Positions 51,616-59,890 are shown, numbered from the stretch's first letter. The stretch: DNA of 64,000 bases from Streptomyces sp. NBC_01460 (GCF_036227405.1 NZ_CP109473.1:2480001-2544000); one strand, 5' to 3'. Notes: generated by a model from the sequence alone, not told the origin. Made by a program: numbers and translations.

Positions 51616-51621
51616 CAGAAT
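51616..51621 (+). promoter_or_regulatory. -10 box of a leaderless GNAT message
   Basis: CAGAAT ends 6 bases before ATG 51628 and no ribosome site lies between them. Confidence 0.4.
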
Positions 51622-51627
51622 GACCCC

Positions 51628-52104
51628 ATGACCTGGACCGTGGCCCCCGAACGCTTCGACAGCCCCGACGCCGCCCTGCTGCTCCGCGACTACTACGACG
51701 AGGTGGCGAGCCGCTACTGGGGCCGTCCCGCGACCACGGAGGAGATCGACGACGGGCTGAGGGACGACGGCGTCGACCGGCTCGCCCCGCCCACCGGTGC
51801 GTTCCTGGTGGGCCGCTACGGGAGCAAGCCGGCGGGCTGCGTCGGCCTGCGTCTGGTCGACGCGGCGACGGCCGAGCTGACCCGGGTGTTCGTCCGGCCC
51901 GCCTTCCGCTCGACGGGCGGCGGGGGCCTGCTGCTCGCGGGCATCGAGGAAGCGGCGCGGGCGTACGGGGTGCGGTGGGTCCGCCTCGACACCCGGAACG
52001 ACCTGGTGGAGGCGCGCGGCCTGTACGCGAAGCACGGGTACGGGGAGGTCCCGGCGTTCAACCAGGACCTCTACGCGGAGCACTGGTTCGCCAAGGAGCT
52101 CTGA
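51628..52104 (+). CDS. GNAT-family N-acetyltransferase
   Basis: 158 residues. Acetyl-CoA binding region RVFVRPAFRSTGGGGLLLAGIEEAARAYG near residue 95 (R/Q-x-x-G-x-G/A form), then WVRLDTRNDLVEARGLYAKHGYGEVPAF, the usual C-terminal strand and helix. N-terminal helical part (LLLRDYYDEVASRYWG) is like that of other small GNATs. Substrate not known. It is divergent from the serpin gene. Confidence 0.9.
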   Translation: MTWTVAPERFDSPDAALLLRDYYDEVASRYWGRPATTEEIDDGLRDDGVDRLAPPTGAFLVGRYGSKPAGCVGLRLVDAATAELTRVFVRPAFRSTGGGGLLLAGIEEAARAYGVRWVRLDTRNDLVEARGLYAKHGYGEVPAFNQDLYAEHWFAKEL

Positions 52105-52126
52105 GTCCGCTCGGCGGGGCGGCGGT

Positions 52127-52217
52127 CGGCCCGCCGAGTGGTCCCGGGCGGGGCGGTCAGCCCGCCGAGTGGTCCGGGCGGGGCGGTCAGCCCGCCGAGT
52201 GGTCCGGGCGGGGTTCG
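52127..52217. repeat. Three tandem 30-base repeats at the 3' end of the MFS-winged helix gene
   Basis: Unit CAGCCCGCCGAGTGGTCCGG followed by GCGGGGCGGT, present three times (first copy with one extra C and one change, last copy diverging in its final bases). Each unit contains a TCA, which is the stop codon of the minus-strand MFS gene in the third unit. Confidence 0.9.
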
Positions 52218-54232
52218 GGCATGTGCGGCCGCTCCCTGCTCGACCCGCTCACCTCGGCGGAGAGCTCCGACACCAGGCGGACCAGGTCGGTGGGCCGGTC
52301 CGGGCCCCACCAGTCGCCCAGCAGCTCGGCCAGCGACTCCTCACGGGCCTGGGAGAGCCGCACCACGGCCTCCGCGCCCCGCTCGGTGAGGACCAGCTGC
52401 ATCCCCTCACGCCGGGCGTAGCCCTCTCCCTCCACCTGCCGGGCGGCCGAGGTGATCACCCGCAGCGGCACGGGGGCGACCTCGGCCAGCCGGCCGGGCT
52501 CGACGGTGCCGTGCCGTTTGATGCGCAGCAGCAGCCAGCTGGCGGCGGGCTGCAGGTCGTACCCGGCCTTCGCCGTGATCTTCTCGTAGATCTCCCGGCG
52601 TCCCTCCCGGGTGGCGAGCACCGACAGGGCGCGGGCGCACTCGTCGTACGAGGAACGCTGGACCGGGTTCGAGGCCAGCGTCTCACTGGTGTCGGGGGCC
52701 GTCACCGAGCCGCGCAGAGGTTCCTCCTTGAGGAACCAGGCGAAGACGAACGCGACGAGGACGACGGGGATCGCGTAGAGGAAGACGTCGGTGATCGAGG
52801 TCGAGTACGCGCTGAGGACCGAGGGGCGCAGATCCGCCGGGAGCCTGCCGATCGCCCGGGGGTCGGCGGCGAGGGCGCCCGCGTCGACACCGGGCGGAAG
52901 CGCACGGCCGCTGAGGGCGTCCTCGAGTTTGCCGGTCAGCCGGTTGGTGAAGACGGTGCCGAAGACGGCCACGCCGAACGACGCGCCGATGGACCGGAAG
53001 AAGGTCGCGCCGGACGTGGCGACACCGAGGTCCTCGTAACCGACGGAGTTCTGCACGATCAGCACGAGCACCTGCATCACCAGGCCGAGTCCGGCGCCGA
53101 AGACGAAGAAGCAGAGGCTCATCGTCCAGGTGGAGCTGTTCTCGGAGAGGGTGTGGAGCAGGAGCAGGCCGACGGCGGTGAGGGCGGTGCCCGCGATCGG
53201 GAAGACCTTCCAGCGGCCCGTGCGGCTGACGATCTGGCCCGAGGCGGTCGAGGTGATCAGCAGGCCGAACACCATCGGCAGCATGTGCACACCGGACAGG
53301 GTCGGAGTGATCCCGTGGACGACCTGGAGGAAGGTAGGCAGGTAGGTCATGGCGCCGAACATCGCGAACCCGATGACGAAGCTGATGGCGGCGACGAGGC
53401 TGAAGGTCCGCATCCGGAACAGCTTCAGCGGCAGCACGGGCTCGGCCGCCCGGCGCTCGGCCGCGACGAACGCCACGAGCAGCACCACGGCGAGGACCGC
53501 GAGGGCGACGATCTGTGCGGAGCCCCAGGCCCAGGTGGTCCCGCCGAGCGAGGCGACGAGGACCAGGCAGGTGGCGACGGAGGCGATGAGGAAGGTGCCC
53601 AGGTAGTCGATGGTGTGCTTGGTGCGGCGGACCGGGATGTGCAGGGCCGCGGCGATCACGAGCAGCGCGACGATGCCGATGGGAAGGTTGATGTAGAACA
53701 CCCAGCGCCAGCTGAGGTGCTCGGTGAAGAGGCCGCCGAGCAGCGGTCCCAGGACACTGGTCACACCGAACACAGCACCGAACAGGCCCTGGTACTTGCC
53801 CCGTTCACGCGGGGAGACGAGGTCGCCGACGATGGCCATCGACAGCACCATCAACCCGCCGCCGCCGAGCCCCTGGAGGGCGCGGAAGCCGATCAGCTGC
53901 GGCATGTTCTGGGCCATGCCGCAGAGCGCGGAGCCGACGAGGAAGATGACGATGGCGGTCTGGAAGAGCTTCTTGCGTCCGTACTGGTCGCCGAGCTTGC
54001 CCCAGAGCGGGGTGGCGGCGGTCGCCGCCAGCAGGTAGGCGGTCACCACCCACGACAGGTGGTCCAGGCCGCCCAGCTCGCTGACGATCGTGGGCAGGGC
54101 CGTGGAGACGATGGTCTGATCGAGTGCGGCGAGCAGCATGCCGAGGAGCAGCGCGCCGATGGACACCAGGACATTTCGCCGGGACCGCCCCTCACCTGAG
54201 GCCAGGGGCGGCGGGCTCAACTGCTGGGCCAT
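52187..54232 (-). CDS. DHA2-family MFS exporter fused to a MarR-like winged helix
   Basis: 681 residues. Residues 25-525 form a 14-segment drug exporter (ALDQTIVSTALPTIVSELGG motif, GKLGDQYGRKKLFQ motif A, and ALCGMAQNMPQLIGFRALQG). After a linker (VTAPDTSETLASNPVQRSSY), residues 560-660 read as a winged helix of MarR type: REIYEKITAKAGYDLQPAASWLLLRIKRHG, GRLAEVAPVPLRVITSAARQVEGEGYARREG, LVLTERGAEAVVRLSQARE. A transporter carrying its own DNA- or protein-binding domain is odd and suggests feedback sensing (inference). GAGGAG lies 6 bases before ATG 54232; ATG 54238 overlaps it. Confidence 0.9.
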   Translation of the reverse strand: MAQQLSPPPLASGEGRSRRNVLVSIGALLLGMLLAALDQTIVSTALPTIVSELGGLDHLSWVVTAYLLAATAATPLWGKLGDQYGRKKLFQTAIVIFLVGSALCGMAQNMPQLIGFRALQGLGGGGLMVLSMAIVGDLVSPRERGKYQGLFGAVFGVTSVLGPLLGGLFTEHLSWRWVFYINLPIGIVALLVIAAALHIPVRRTKHTIDYLGTFLIASVATCLVLVASLGGTTWAWGSAQIVALAVLAVVLLVAFVAAERRAAEPVLPLKLFRMRTFSLVAAISFVIGFAMFGAMTYLPTFLQVVHGITPTLSGVHMLPMVFGLLITSTASGQIVSRTGRWKVFPIAGTALTAVGLLLLHTLSENSSTWTMSLCFFVFGAGLGLVMQVLVLIVQNSVGYEDLGVATSGATFFRSIGASFGVAVFGTVFTNRLTGKLEDALSGRALPPGVDAGALAADPRAIGRLPADLRPSVLSAYSTSITDVFLYAIPVVLVAFVFAWFLKEEPLRGSVTAPDTSETLASNPVQRSSYDECARALSVLATREGRREIYEKITAKAGYDLQPAASWLLLRIKRHGTVEPGRLAEVAPVPLRVITSAARQVEGEGYARREGMQLVLTERGAEAVVRLSQAREESLAELLGDWWGPDRPTDLVRLVSELSAEVSGSSRERPHMPEPRPDHSAG

Positions 54233-54371
54233 GGGCATCTCCTCGGGTCCGCTTCCCCCCATCCTGGCCGCTACGTGCCGTTATGGCCTGCCGAGCAGCG
54301 GTGACGGGCGTTGGGCTTCCCCGTGGCTGCCTGCATAATCGCAGGCAGTTCAAAGGGGAGGGGAACCCACG

Positions 54372-55427
54372 ATGACCGGACATATATGCCCGGAGTGCGG
54401 CGGCGAGCAGGGCGCGAGACCCGGAGCGGGGTGCGCCTGCGGAGCCGGCGGGGCCGAGCGGGCGGGGTGGGACGGCCGCCCGGCGGACGGGACCGCGGCG
54501 GCGGGAAGGGACGCCCGCACCGCGGAGATCGCCGCGGCCGAGGACTTCGACCCGCTGCGGATCAGGCCCTACGTGAGGCTGGACAGCGACACGGAGGACC
54601 ACGACGTCCCCGCGGCGGCCACGACGATGCCCCTGTTCCTCGACGGCGCGACAGCCGGAGCACCGGGGGCCGCCGGGGCGCCGGGGGCCGCGCGAGCACC
54701 GGGGGCGGGGCCGGGCGCCCTGCCCGATGCCGTCGTCACGGACGCCGTGGTCGCGGACGAGACGCACAGGCGCAGCGCCTCCGCCTACGCGGGTAGAGGA
54801 CCCGACCCCGTACAGCCGCGCCGTCGGCGGCCGTTCGCCGTGGTCGCCGTGGGGGCGGCCGTGGCCGCCGTGGTGGGCACGGCCGCCTTCGCGGGCGGCC
54901 TGTTCGACGACGAGGACACCCGGGACACGGCGCTGCCCGAGGTCACGACCAGCGCGCCGGACGCGAGCGGGGAGCCCGCGGCGTCGGTGTCCCCGTCCCC
55001 GTCGGCGCCCACCACGGCCGCGCCGTCCCGGTCGGCTTCGGCGTCGGCGTCCCCCTCGGCCTCCCCCACCGCCTCGACGAGCCCGTCCGCGTCGCCTTCG
55101 GCCACCGCTCCGGCCTCGCCGTCGCCCTCCGCGTCCGCGACGAAGGCGCCCACCACGGCAGCGGCGGTGCCGCCCGTCCAGGAGGTGTCGGCGGGCACGC
55201 TGCGGCGCGGGGACCACGGCGCGGAGGTCTCCGAGCTCCAGCGCCGGCTGCAGGAGATCTGGGTCTACCGCGGACCGGAGGACGGCACCTACTCGGAACA
55301 GGTGGAGCGGGCCGTCGCCGAGTACCAGCGGTGGATGTCGGTCGCCGGCGACCCGTCGGGCGTCTACGGCCCGGAGACCCGCCGCGCCCTGGAGTCCCAG
55401 ACGAGCGGCAGGGGGCGCCGGTCCTGA
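54372..55427 (+). CDS. Zinc-ribbon / membrane-anchored peptidoglycan-binding protein
   Basis: 351 residues. N-terminal cytoplasmic part with a Cys cluster (HICPECGGEQG, GCACGAGG) that could bind zinc, then acidic and Ala/Gly-rich sequence, one membrane helix (FAVVAVGAAVAAVVGTAAFAGG, about 160-180), a long Ser/Pro/Ala/Thr stalk (195-265) and a C-terminal PG_binding_1 domain (LRRGDHGAEVSELQRRLQEIWVY ... GVYGPETRRALESQ). It links the cytoplasm to the wall; function unknown. GGAGGGGAA precedes ATG 54372. Confidence 0.85.
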   Translation: MTGHICPECGGEQGARPGAGCACGAGGAERAGWDGRPADGTAAAGRDARTAEIAAAEDFDPLRIRPYVRLDSDTEDHDVPAAATTMPLFLDGATAGAPGAAGAPGAARAPGAGPGALPDAVVTDAVVADETHRRSASAYAGRGPDPVQPRRRRPFAVVAVGAAVAAVVGTAAFAGGLFDDEDTRDTALPEVTTSAPDASGEPAASVSPSPSAPTTAAPSRSASASASPSASPTASTSPSASPSATAPASPSPSASATKAPTTAAAVPPVQEVSAGTLRRGDHGAEVSELQRRLQEIWVYRGPEDGTYSEQVERAVAEYQRWMSVAGDPSGVYGPETRRALESQTSGRGRRS

Positions 55428-55477
55428 GGGCCCGGATCCGGCACGAGGAGGGGCCCGGGAGGCCCCCGGCCCCCGGA

Positions 55478-55507
55478 TTGGCGTTTCGGCGCCCGTTTTT
55501 GTATCGT
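55478..55507 (+). promoter_or_regulatory. Promoter of the hairpin RNA
   Basis: TTGGCG (55478-55483) and TATCGT (55502-55507) separated by 18 bases; predicted start near 55513, exactly at the foot of the hairpin. Confidence 0.5.
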
Positions 55508-55512
55508 GGAGG

Positions 55513-55567
55513 AACAAAGTAGCCTCCGCCCGTTCACCCTGACCGGCGGGCGGGGCTACTTGTTTTT
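55513..55567 (+). ncRNA. Short hairpin RNA or transcription attenuator
   Basis: AACAA-A-GTAGCC-T-CCGCCCG pairs with CGGGCGG-GGCTAC-TTGTT: about 18 base pairs with two bulged bases and a 14-base loop, followed by a T run (TTTTTC). It starts where the promoter at 55478 would begin transcription, so it could be a free RNA of about 55 bases, or an attenuator in front of the HAD gene. U-tract terminators are uncommon in such high-GC genomes, which makes this stand out. Confidence 0.55.
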
Positions 55568-55569
55568 CT

Positions 55570-55607
55570 TCACCGCAGTTTCCTCACCGCAGTTTTCTTC
55601 ACCGCAG
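55570..55607 (+). repeat. Three direct repeats of TCACCGCAG
   Basis: TCACCGCAG starts at 55570, 55584 and 55599, separated by short T/C-rich spacers, in the leader of the HAD gene. Confidence 0.8.
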
Positions 55608-55643
55608 CTGTGAGCTGTTCCCCCCGCGCTCTGGAGCATGCCG

Positions 55644-56306
55644 ATGTCGGCCACCGTCCTCGAAGCCCGCGCCCTCCTGTTGGACATGGACGGCACCCTC
55701 GTGAACTCCGACGCGGTGGTGGAGCGCTGCTGGCGCCGCTGGGCGCTCGCACAGGGGCTCGACCCCGAGGCGGCGCTCAAGGTGGTCCACGGCCGCCAGG
55801 GCTACGCGACGATGGCCGCCCTGCTGCCGGACCGCCCCATGGAGCAGAACTACGCCGAGAACCGGATCATGCTCGCCGAGGAGACCGCCGACACCGACGG
55901 CGTGGTGCCCATCGGCGGCGCCCCCGCGTTCATGGCGGCCATCGCCGGACTCCCGCACGCGCTCGTGACCTCGGCCGACGAGGCGCTCGCCCGGGCCCGG
56001 ATGACGGCGGCGGCCCTGCCGATGCCGGAGACCCGTGTCACCGCCGAGATGGTCGGGGCCAGCAAGCCGGACCCCGAGGGCTTCCTCAAGGGCGCGGCCG
56101 AGCTGGGCTTCGGTCCGGCGGACTGCATCGTCTTCGAGGACTCCGAGGCGGGCATCGCGGCGGGCCGTGCGGCCGGTATGCGCGTCGTGGGCGTCGGCCC
56201 GCGCGCGGCGGCCCTCTCCCCCGACGCCCACGTCGAGGACCTGACGCGGCTCCGGGTGGAAGCGGGCACGGACGGCTCGATCCGCCTGCACGTCGACGCA
56301 CGCTGA
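55644..56306 (+). CDS. HAD-superfamily phosphatase (subfamily IA)
   Basis: 220 residues. Motif I LLLDMDGTLVNSD (nucleophile and acid Asp), motif II ALVTSADE, motif III Lys in GASKPDPEGFLKG, motif IV VFEDSEAGIAAGRAAG. A helical cap of the IA type lies between motifs I and II (about 20-90, RQGYATMAALLPDRPM). Close in layout to sugar-phosphatases and glycerol-3-phosphatases; substrate not certain. GGAG lies 7 bases before ATG 55644; ATG 55638 is too near the ribosome site. Confidence 0.9.
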   Translation: MSATVLEARALLLDMDGTLVNSDAVVERCWRRWALAQGLDPEAALKVVHGRQGYATMAALLPDRPMEQNYAENRIMLAEETADTDGVVPIGGAPAFMAAIAGLPHALVTSADEALARARMTAAALPMPETRVTAEMVGASKPDPEGFLKGAAELGFGPADCIVFEDSEAGIAAGRAAGMRVVGVGPRAAALSPDAHVEDLTRLRVEAGTDGSIRLHVDAR

Positions 56307-56447
56307 GCCCTCCTCCACCTGCTGGGCCACCTCGCGTACGGAGCCGACCGGCGTTCCCGGCCCACCGATGACCCGCGCCTCGCCGTGCGAGCGCACCCCG
56401 GGGCGGGCCCGGCCCCGTACGACCGCACCCCCCGCACGGGCTCGGGC

Positions 56448-57182
56448 TCAATCCCGGTGCAGCACTCCCCGCGCGATCAGCTCCAGCACCAGCGCGACGG
56501 CGACCACCTGCACCGCCATCAGCGCCACCAGGACGAAGAGCTGCACGGCGCCCGCCTCCACCGGTGAGGCGCCGCCGAGCAGCATGCCCACGAAGGCCCC
56601 GGGCAGGGTGACGAGCCCCACGGTCCGGGTCTGGTCCAGCCCCGGCAGCAGCGCATCCGACGCCGCGGGGCGGGCGATCTCCAGCCGGGCGTCCCGGTCG
56701 AGCAGCCCGAGAGCCATCCCGGCCTCCACCTCCCCCCGCCGCGTCCCGAGTTCGTCGAGCGCGCGCCGTCCCCCGAGGACGGTCGCGGTGAGCGCGCCCC
56801 CGATGAGGATGCCCGTGACCGGGACGATCGCGATGCCGCGCGCCGGGAGGAGCCCGGTGAGCAGCAGCACCACGACCACGGGCACGACCCCGGCGCCGAT
56901 CGGTAGCGCGGCCCACCACCAGGTGCGGTTGGGCGTGACCCGCCGGCCCGCGGTGCGCACCGCGACCGCGAACATCAGCGCCAGGAAGCCGAGCAGGGGG
57001 CCCGGGGAGCGCACCACCCAGCCGATGAGCAGGGAGACGGCGGCCAGCTGGACCGCGGCACGCAGCCCGGCGACGGCGATCTCGCGGGACCGGCCGAGCG
57101 AGGCCCACGCGGCGACGGCCACGGCGAACACCAGGAGCACGGCGAGCACGACGCCGAGCGCGGGACTGACCGGAAGCAGCAC
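56448..57182 (-). CDS. FetB/UPF0014-family ABC permease
   Basis: 244 residues, about seven membrane segments. Family signatures: SREIAVAGLRAAVQLAAVSLLIGW near residue 35, VTGILIGGALTATVLGGRRAL near 120, and LLPGLDQTRTVGLVTLPGAFVGMLLGGASP near 180. FetB with the ATPase FetA is reported to export iron and to help against peroxide stress in E. coli. No FetA-like ATPase gene is adjacent here. GTG 57182 sits 6 bases after TAGGGT, suggesting a leaderless message. Confidence 0.87.
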   Translation of the reverse strand: MLLPVSPALGVVLAVLLVFAVAVAAWASLGRSREIAVAGLRAAVQLAAVSLLIGWVVRSPGPLLGFLALMFAVAVRTAGRRVTPNRTWWWAALPIGAGVVPVVVVLLLTGLLPARGIAIVPVTGILIGGALTATVLGGRRALDELGTRRGEVEAGMALGLLDRDARLEIARPAASDALLPGLDQTRTVGLVTLPGAFVGMLLGGASPVEAGAVQLFVLVALMAVQVVAVALVLELIARGVLHRD

Positions 57183-57413
57183 GCGGCCACCCTAGGGGGT
57201 GCGTCCCGACCGGCCCCGAACCGCCGATTCGTCAACCCCGCTCCTCGAACAGTCTTCGGACGGGACGTCAGAGCTATCGTCCTACCCCTTGATGTGACGT
57301 GCGCATGTCGCCACTCTGTTACCTGGCGACCACCCCACCGAAACCCGGCGCCGTCACGATGGCCTGGCCGCGCAGGTCGCTGCTCAACATCCCCCCACAT
57401 CAAGGGAGTTCAC

Positions 57414-58058
57414 ATGTCCGGTATCTACGCGCGTCGCATAGCCGTCGTCGCCGCCTCGGCCGCGCTCGCCGCAACCACCGGGCTTCTCACGGCCCCCACC
57501 GCCCAGGCCGCGATGCCCACCCCGGTCAGCGCCTCGACCGCCCGTTCGTACCTGAGCGCGCTCACCGTCTCCACCGAGGGCTCCTCCTCCGGCTACAGCC
57601 GCGACAAGTTCCCGCACTGGATCACCCAGTCGGGAGCCTGCAACACCCGTGAGGTGGTACTGAAGCGCGACGGCTCCGGTGTCGTCCAGGACTCCGCCTG
57701 CGCCGCGACCAGCGGCAGTTGGTACTCGGAGTACGACGGGGCCACCTGGACCGCAGCCGCGGACCTGGACATCGACCACATGGTCCCCCTCGCCGAGGCC
57801 TGGCGCTCCGGCGCCAGCGGCTGGACCACCGCCCAGCGCCAGTCCTTCGCCAACGACCTGACCCGCCCTCAGCTCATCGCCGTCACCGACAACGTCAACC
57901 AGTCCAAGAGCGACCAGGATCCGGGCGAGTGGCTCCCGTCGCGCACGGCCTACCGCTGCACCTACGCCCGCGCCTGGGTGCACGTGAAGCACTACTACGG
58001 CCTCAGCGTCGACTCCACCGAGAAGACCGCCCTGCAGTCCGTCCTCAACGGCTGCTGA
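57414..58058 (+). CDS. Secreted HNH endonuclease family protein (DUF1524)
   Basis: 214 residues. Signal peptide (MSGIYARRIAVVAASAALAATTG, cleavage after AQAA, about 32), then a nuclease domain with the HNH-type active site in DLDIDHMVPLAEAW (catalytic His about 120) and Asn-rich LIAVTDNVNQSKSDQDP (about 165). Three or four Cys (ACNTRE, SACAAT, YRCTYAR, NGC) suit disulphides outside the cell. It may degrade DNA in the medium for phosphate or in competition. AAGGGAG lies 5 bases before ATG 57414. Confidence 0.9.
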   Translation: MSGIYARRIAVVAASAALAATTGLLTAPTAQAAMPTPVSASTARSYLSALTVSTEGSSSGYSRDKFPHWITQSGACNTREVVLKRDGSGVVQDSACAATSGSWYSEYDGATWTAAADLDIDHMVPLAEAWRSGASGWTTAQRQSFANDLTRPQLIAVTDNVNQSKSDQDPGEWLPSRTAYRCTYARAWVHVKHYYGLSVDSTEKTALQSVLNGC

Positions 58059-58149
58059 CCGCCCTCCCGCCCCGGCGGGCCTACCCGCCCTCCTCCGTCG
58101 TTCCGTACCCTACGGAGCCACCGGTGACGGCGACGCGAGGAGGGCACAC

Positions 58150-59826
58150 ATGGCCGGGCTACGCCTGGGACCACTGCTGAGGTACGTCGACTGGGAGACG
58201 GGCTCCCGGGCGACGGTCTGGGTGGAGGCGAGCAGGCCCTGCACGGCGGAGGTCCGCTGCGCGGACGGCGCGGCGGGCACTTCCCCGACCTTCGCGATCG
58301 AGGGGCACCACTACGCCCTGGTGGTGGTGACGGGCCTGACGGCCGGCTCGACCACGCCCTACGAGGTACTGCTCGACGGCCGCCGCGTCTGGCCGCCCGA
58401 GGACTCCCGCTTCCCGCCCAGCACCATCACGACCCCCGCGGTACCGCGGCCGGACGAGGCGGGCCCGGTCCGGGTCGCCTTCGGCTCCTGCCGCTGGGCG
58501 GCTCCGCCCGCCCACGGGCACGACGCGATCGGCCCGGACGCGCTCGACACCCTGGCGGTCCGCCTCGCCGCCGACCCCGAGGCCGTACGCCCCGACGTCC
58601 TCCTGCTGCTCGGCGACCAGGTGTACGCGGACGAGACCTCGCAGGCCACCCGGAAGCGGCTCGCGACGCGCCGCGACCTCAAGGAGGCGCCGGGCGCCGA
58701 GGTCGCGGACTACGAGGAGTACACCCACCTCTACGACGAGTCCTGGCGCGACCCGGACGTGCGGTGGCTGCTGTCCACGGTCCCCAGTTGCATGATCTTC
58801 GACGACCACGACGTCGTGGACGACTGGAACACCAGCGAGGCCTGGGTCCGGGACATGCGCGACACCCCCTGGTGGCACGAGCGGATCGTCAGCGGGCTCA
58901 TGTCGTACTGGGTCTACCAGCACCTGGGCAACCTCTCCCCCGACGCCCTGGAGGCCGATCCCGTCTACGCGGCCGTACGCGGCGTACCGGACGGCACGGA
59001 GACCCTGCGCGGCCACGCGGCGGCCGCCGACGCCGACCCCACCCGGACCCGGTGGAGCTACCGGCGTGTTTTCGGCCGAGTACGGCTGCTGATGGTGGAC
59101 ACCCGGGCCGCCCGGGTCCTCGACGAGGGGCAGCGGTCGATGCTCCGCGACGAGGAGGCCCGGTGGCTGCGCGACGAGGTGCTCACGGACCCCGGCGCGT
59201 ACGACCATCTGCTGATCGGCACGTCGCTCCCCTGGCTGCTGCCACCGCTCATACACGAGGCGGAGACCTGGAACGCGGCACTCTGCCGCGGCGAGCGGGG
59301 CGAGCGCTGGGCGCGCCGCGGCGAGAAGGTGCGCCGGGCCGGTGACCTGGAGCATTGGGCGGCGTTCCCGGATTCCTTCAACCGGTTGTCGGCACTCCTG
59401 AGGGAGGCGGGACGGGCCCACGAGGCCCCGGCGACGATATGCGTGCTCTCGGGCGATGTGCACCACGCGTACATCGCCGAACCCCAGTGGTCGGATTCCA
59501 CCCCGGAGGGCACTCCCGCCGCACACGTCCTGCAACTGACCTGCTCCCCCGTCCACAACTCCGTCCCCGGATACATGCGCGTCGGCTTCCGGTTCGGCTG
59601 GAGCCGGGCGGGCCGGTGGCTCGGACGCGCACTGGCGCTCCACGGGCGGACGGGAAGCCCTCCGATGCGCTGGCGGAGGACGGGTGGACCGTGGTTCGGC
59701 AACCAGCTCATGACCCTCGCGCTGCATGGCCGGAAAGCCGCGCTGACATTGGTTCAGGCCAGAGCAACACCCGCGGGGGCGCAGCTGGAGACCGTCCTGG
59801 AGCGCTCTCTGACCTCGAACGAATGA
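58150..59826 (+). CDS. PhoD-like alkaline phosphatase family protein
   Basis: 558 residues. N-terminal beta domain (1-105, GSRATVWVEASRPCTAEVRC), then a metallophosphatase core with VAFGSCRW, LLLLGDQVYADE (metal Asp, near 160), MIFDDHDVVDDWN (near 220) and SGDVHHAYIAEP (near 435). Unlike secreted PhoD it has no Tat or Sec signal peptide, so it may act in the cytoplasm. Substrate unknown, probably a phosphodiester. GAGGAGGG precedes ATG 58150. Confidence 0.9.
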   Translation: MAGLRLGPLLRYVDWETGSRATVWVEASRPCTAEVRCADGAAGTSPTFAIEGHHYALVVVTGLTAGSTTPYEVLLDGRRVWPPEDSRFPPSTITTPAVPRPDEAGPVRVAFGSCRWAAPPAHGHDAIGPDALDTLAVRLAADPEAVRPDVLLLLGDQVYADETSQATRKRLATRRDLKEAPGAEVADYEEYTHLYDESWRDPDVRWLLSTVPSCMIFDDHDVVDDWNTSEAWVRDMRDTPWWHERIVSGLMSYWVYQHLGNLSPDALEADPVYAAVRGVPDGTETLRGHAAAADADPTRTRWSYRRVFGRVRLLMVDTRAARVLDEGQRSMLRDEEARWLRDEVLTDPGAYDHLLIGTSLPWLLPPLIHEAETWNAALCRGERGERWARRGEKVRRAGDLEHWAAFPDSFNRLSALLREAGRAHEAPATICVLSGDVHHAYIAEPQWSDSTPEGTPAAHVLQLTCSPVHNSVPGYMRVGFRFGWSRAGRWLGRALALHGRTGSPPMRWRRTGGPWFGNQLMTLALHGRKAALTLVQARATPAGAQLETVLERSLTSNE

Positions 59827-59871
59827 CCCTTTTCCGGCCACTCGACAGGATGTTGAACTTGCAAGCAATAG

Positions 59872-59890
59872 TGAGGTCACCCTAACCTGT
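59872..59890 (+). promoter_or_regulatory. Iron-box-like operator upstream of doxX
   Basis: TGAGGTCACCCTAACCTGT matches the DtxR/DmdR consensus TTAGGTTAGCCTAACCTAA at about 14 of 19 positions, including the full right half CCTAACCT. It overlaps a possible -10 box (TAACCT) paired with TTGCAA 18 bases upstream. Confidence 0.5.

Noticed and set aside
57230..57413. Possible c-di-AMP-type riboswitch or LexA site upstream of the secreted nuclease
   Set aside because: A GTCGCC/GGCGAC hairpin and a TCGAAC half-site are present, but neither the ydaO consensus nor a full LexA palindrome (TCGAACnnnnGTTCGA) is there.
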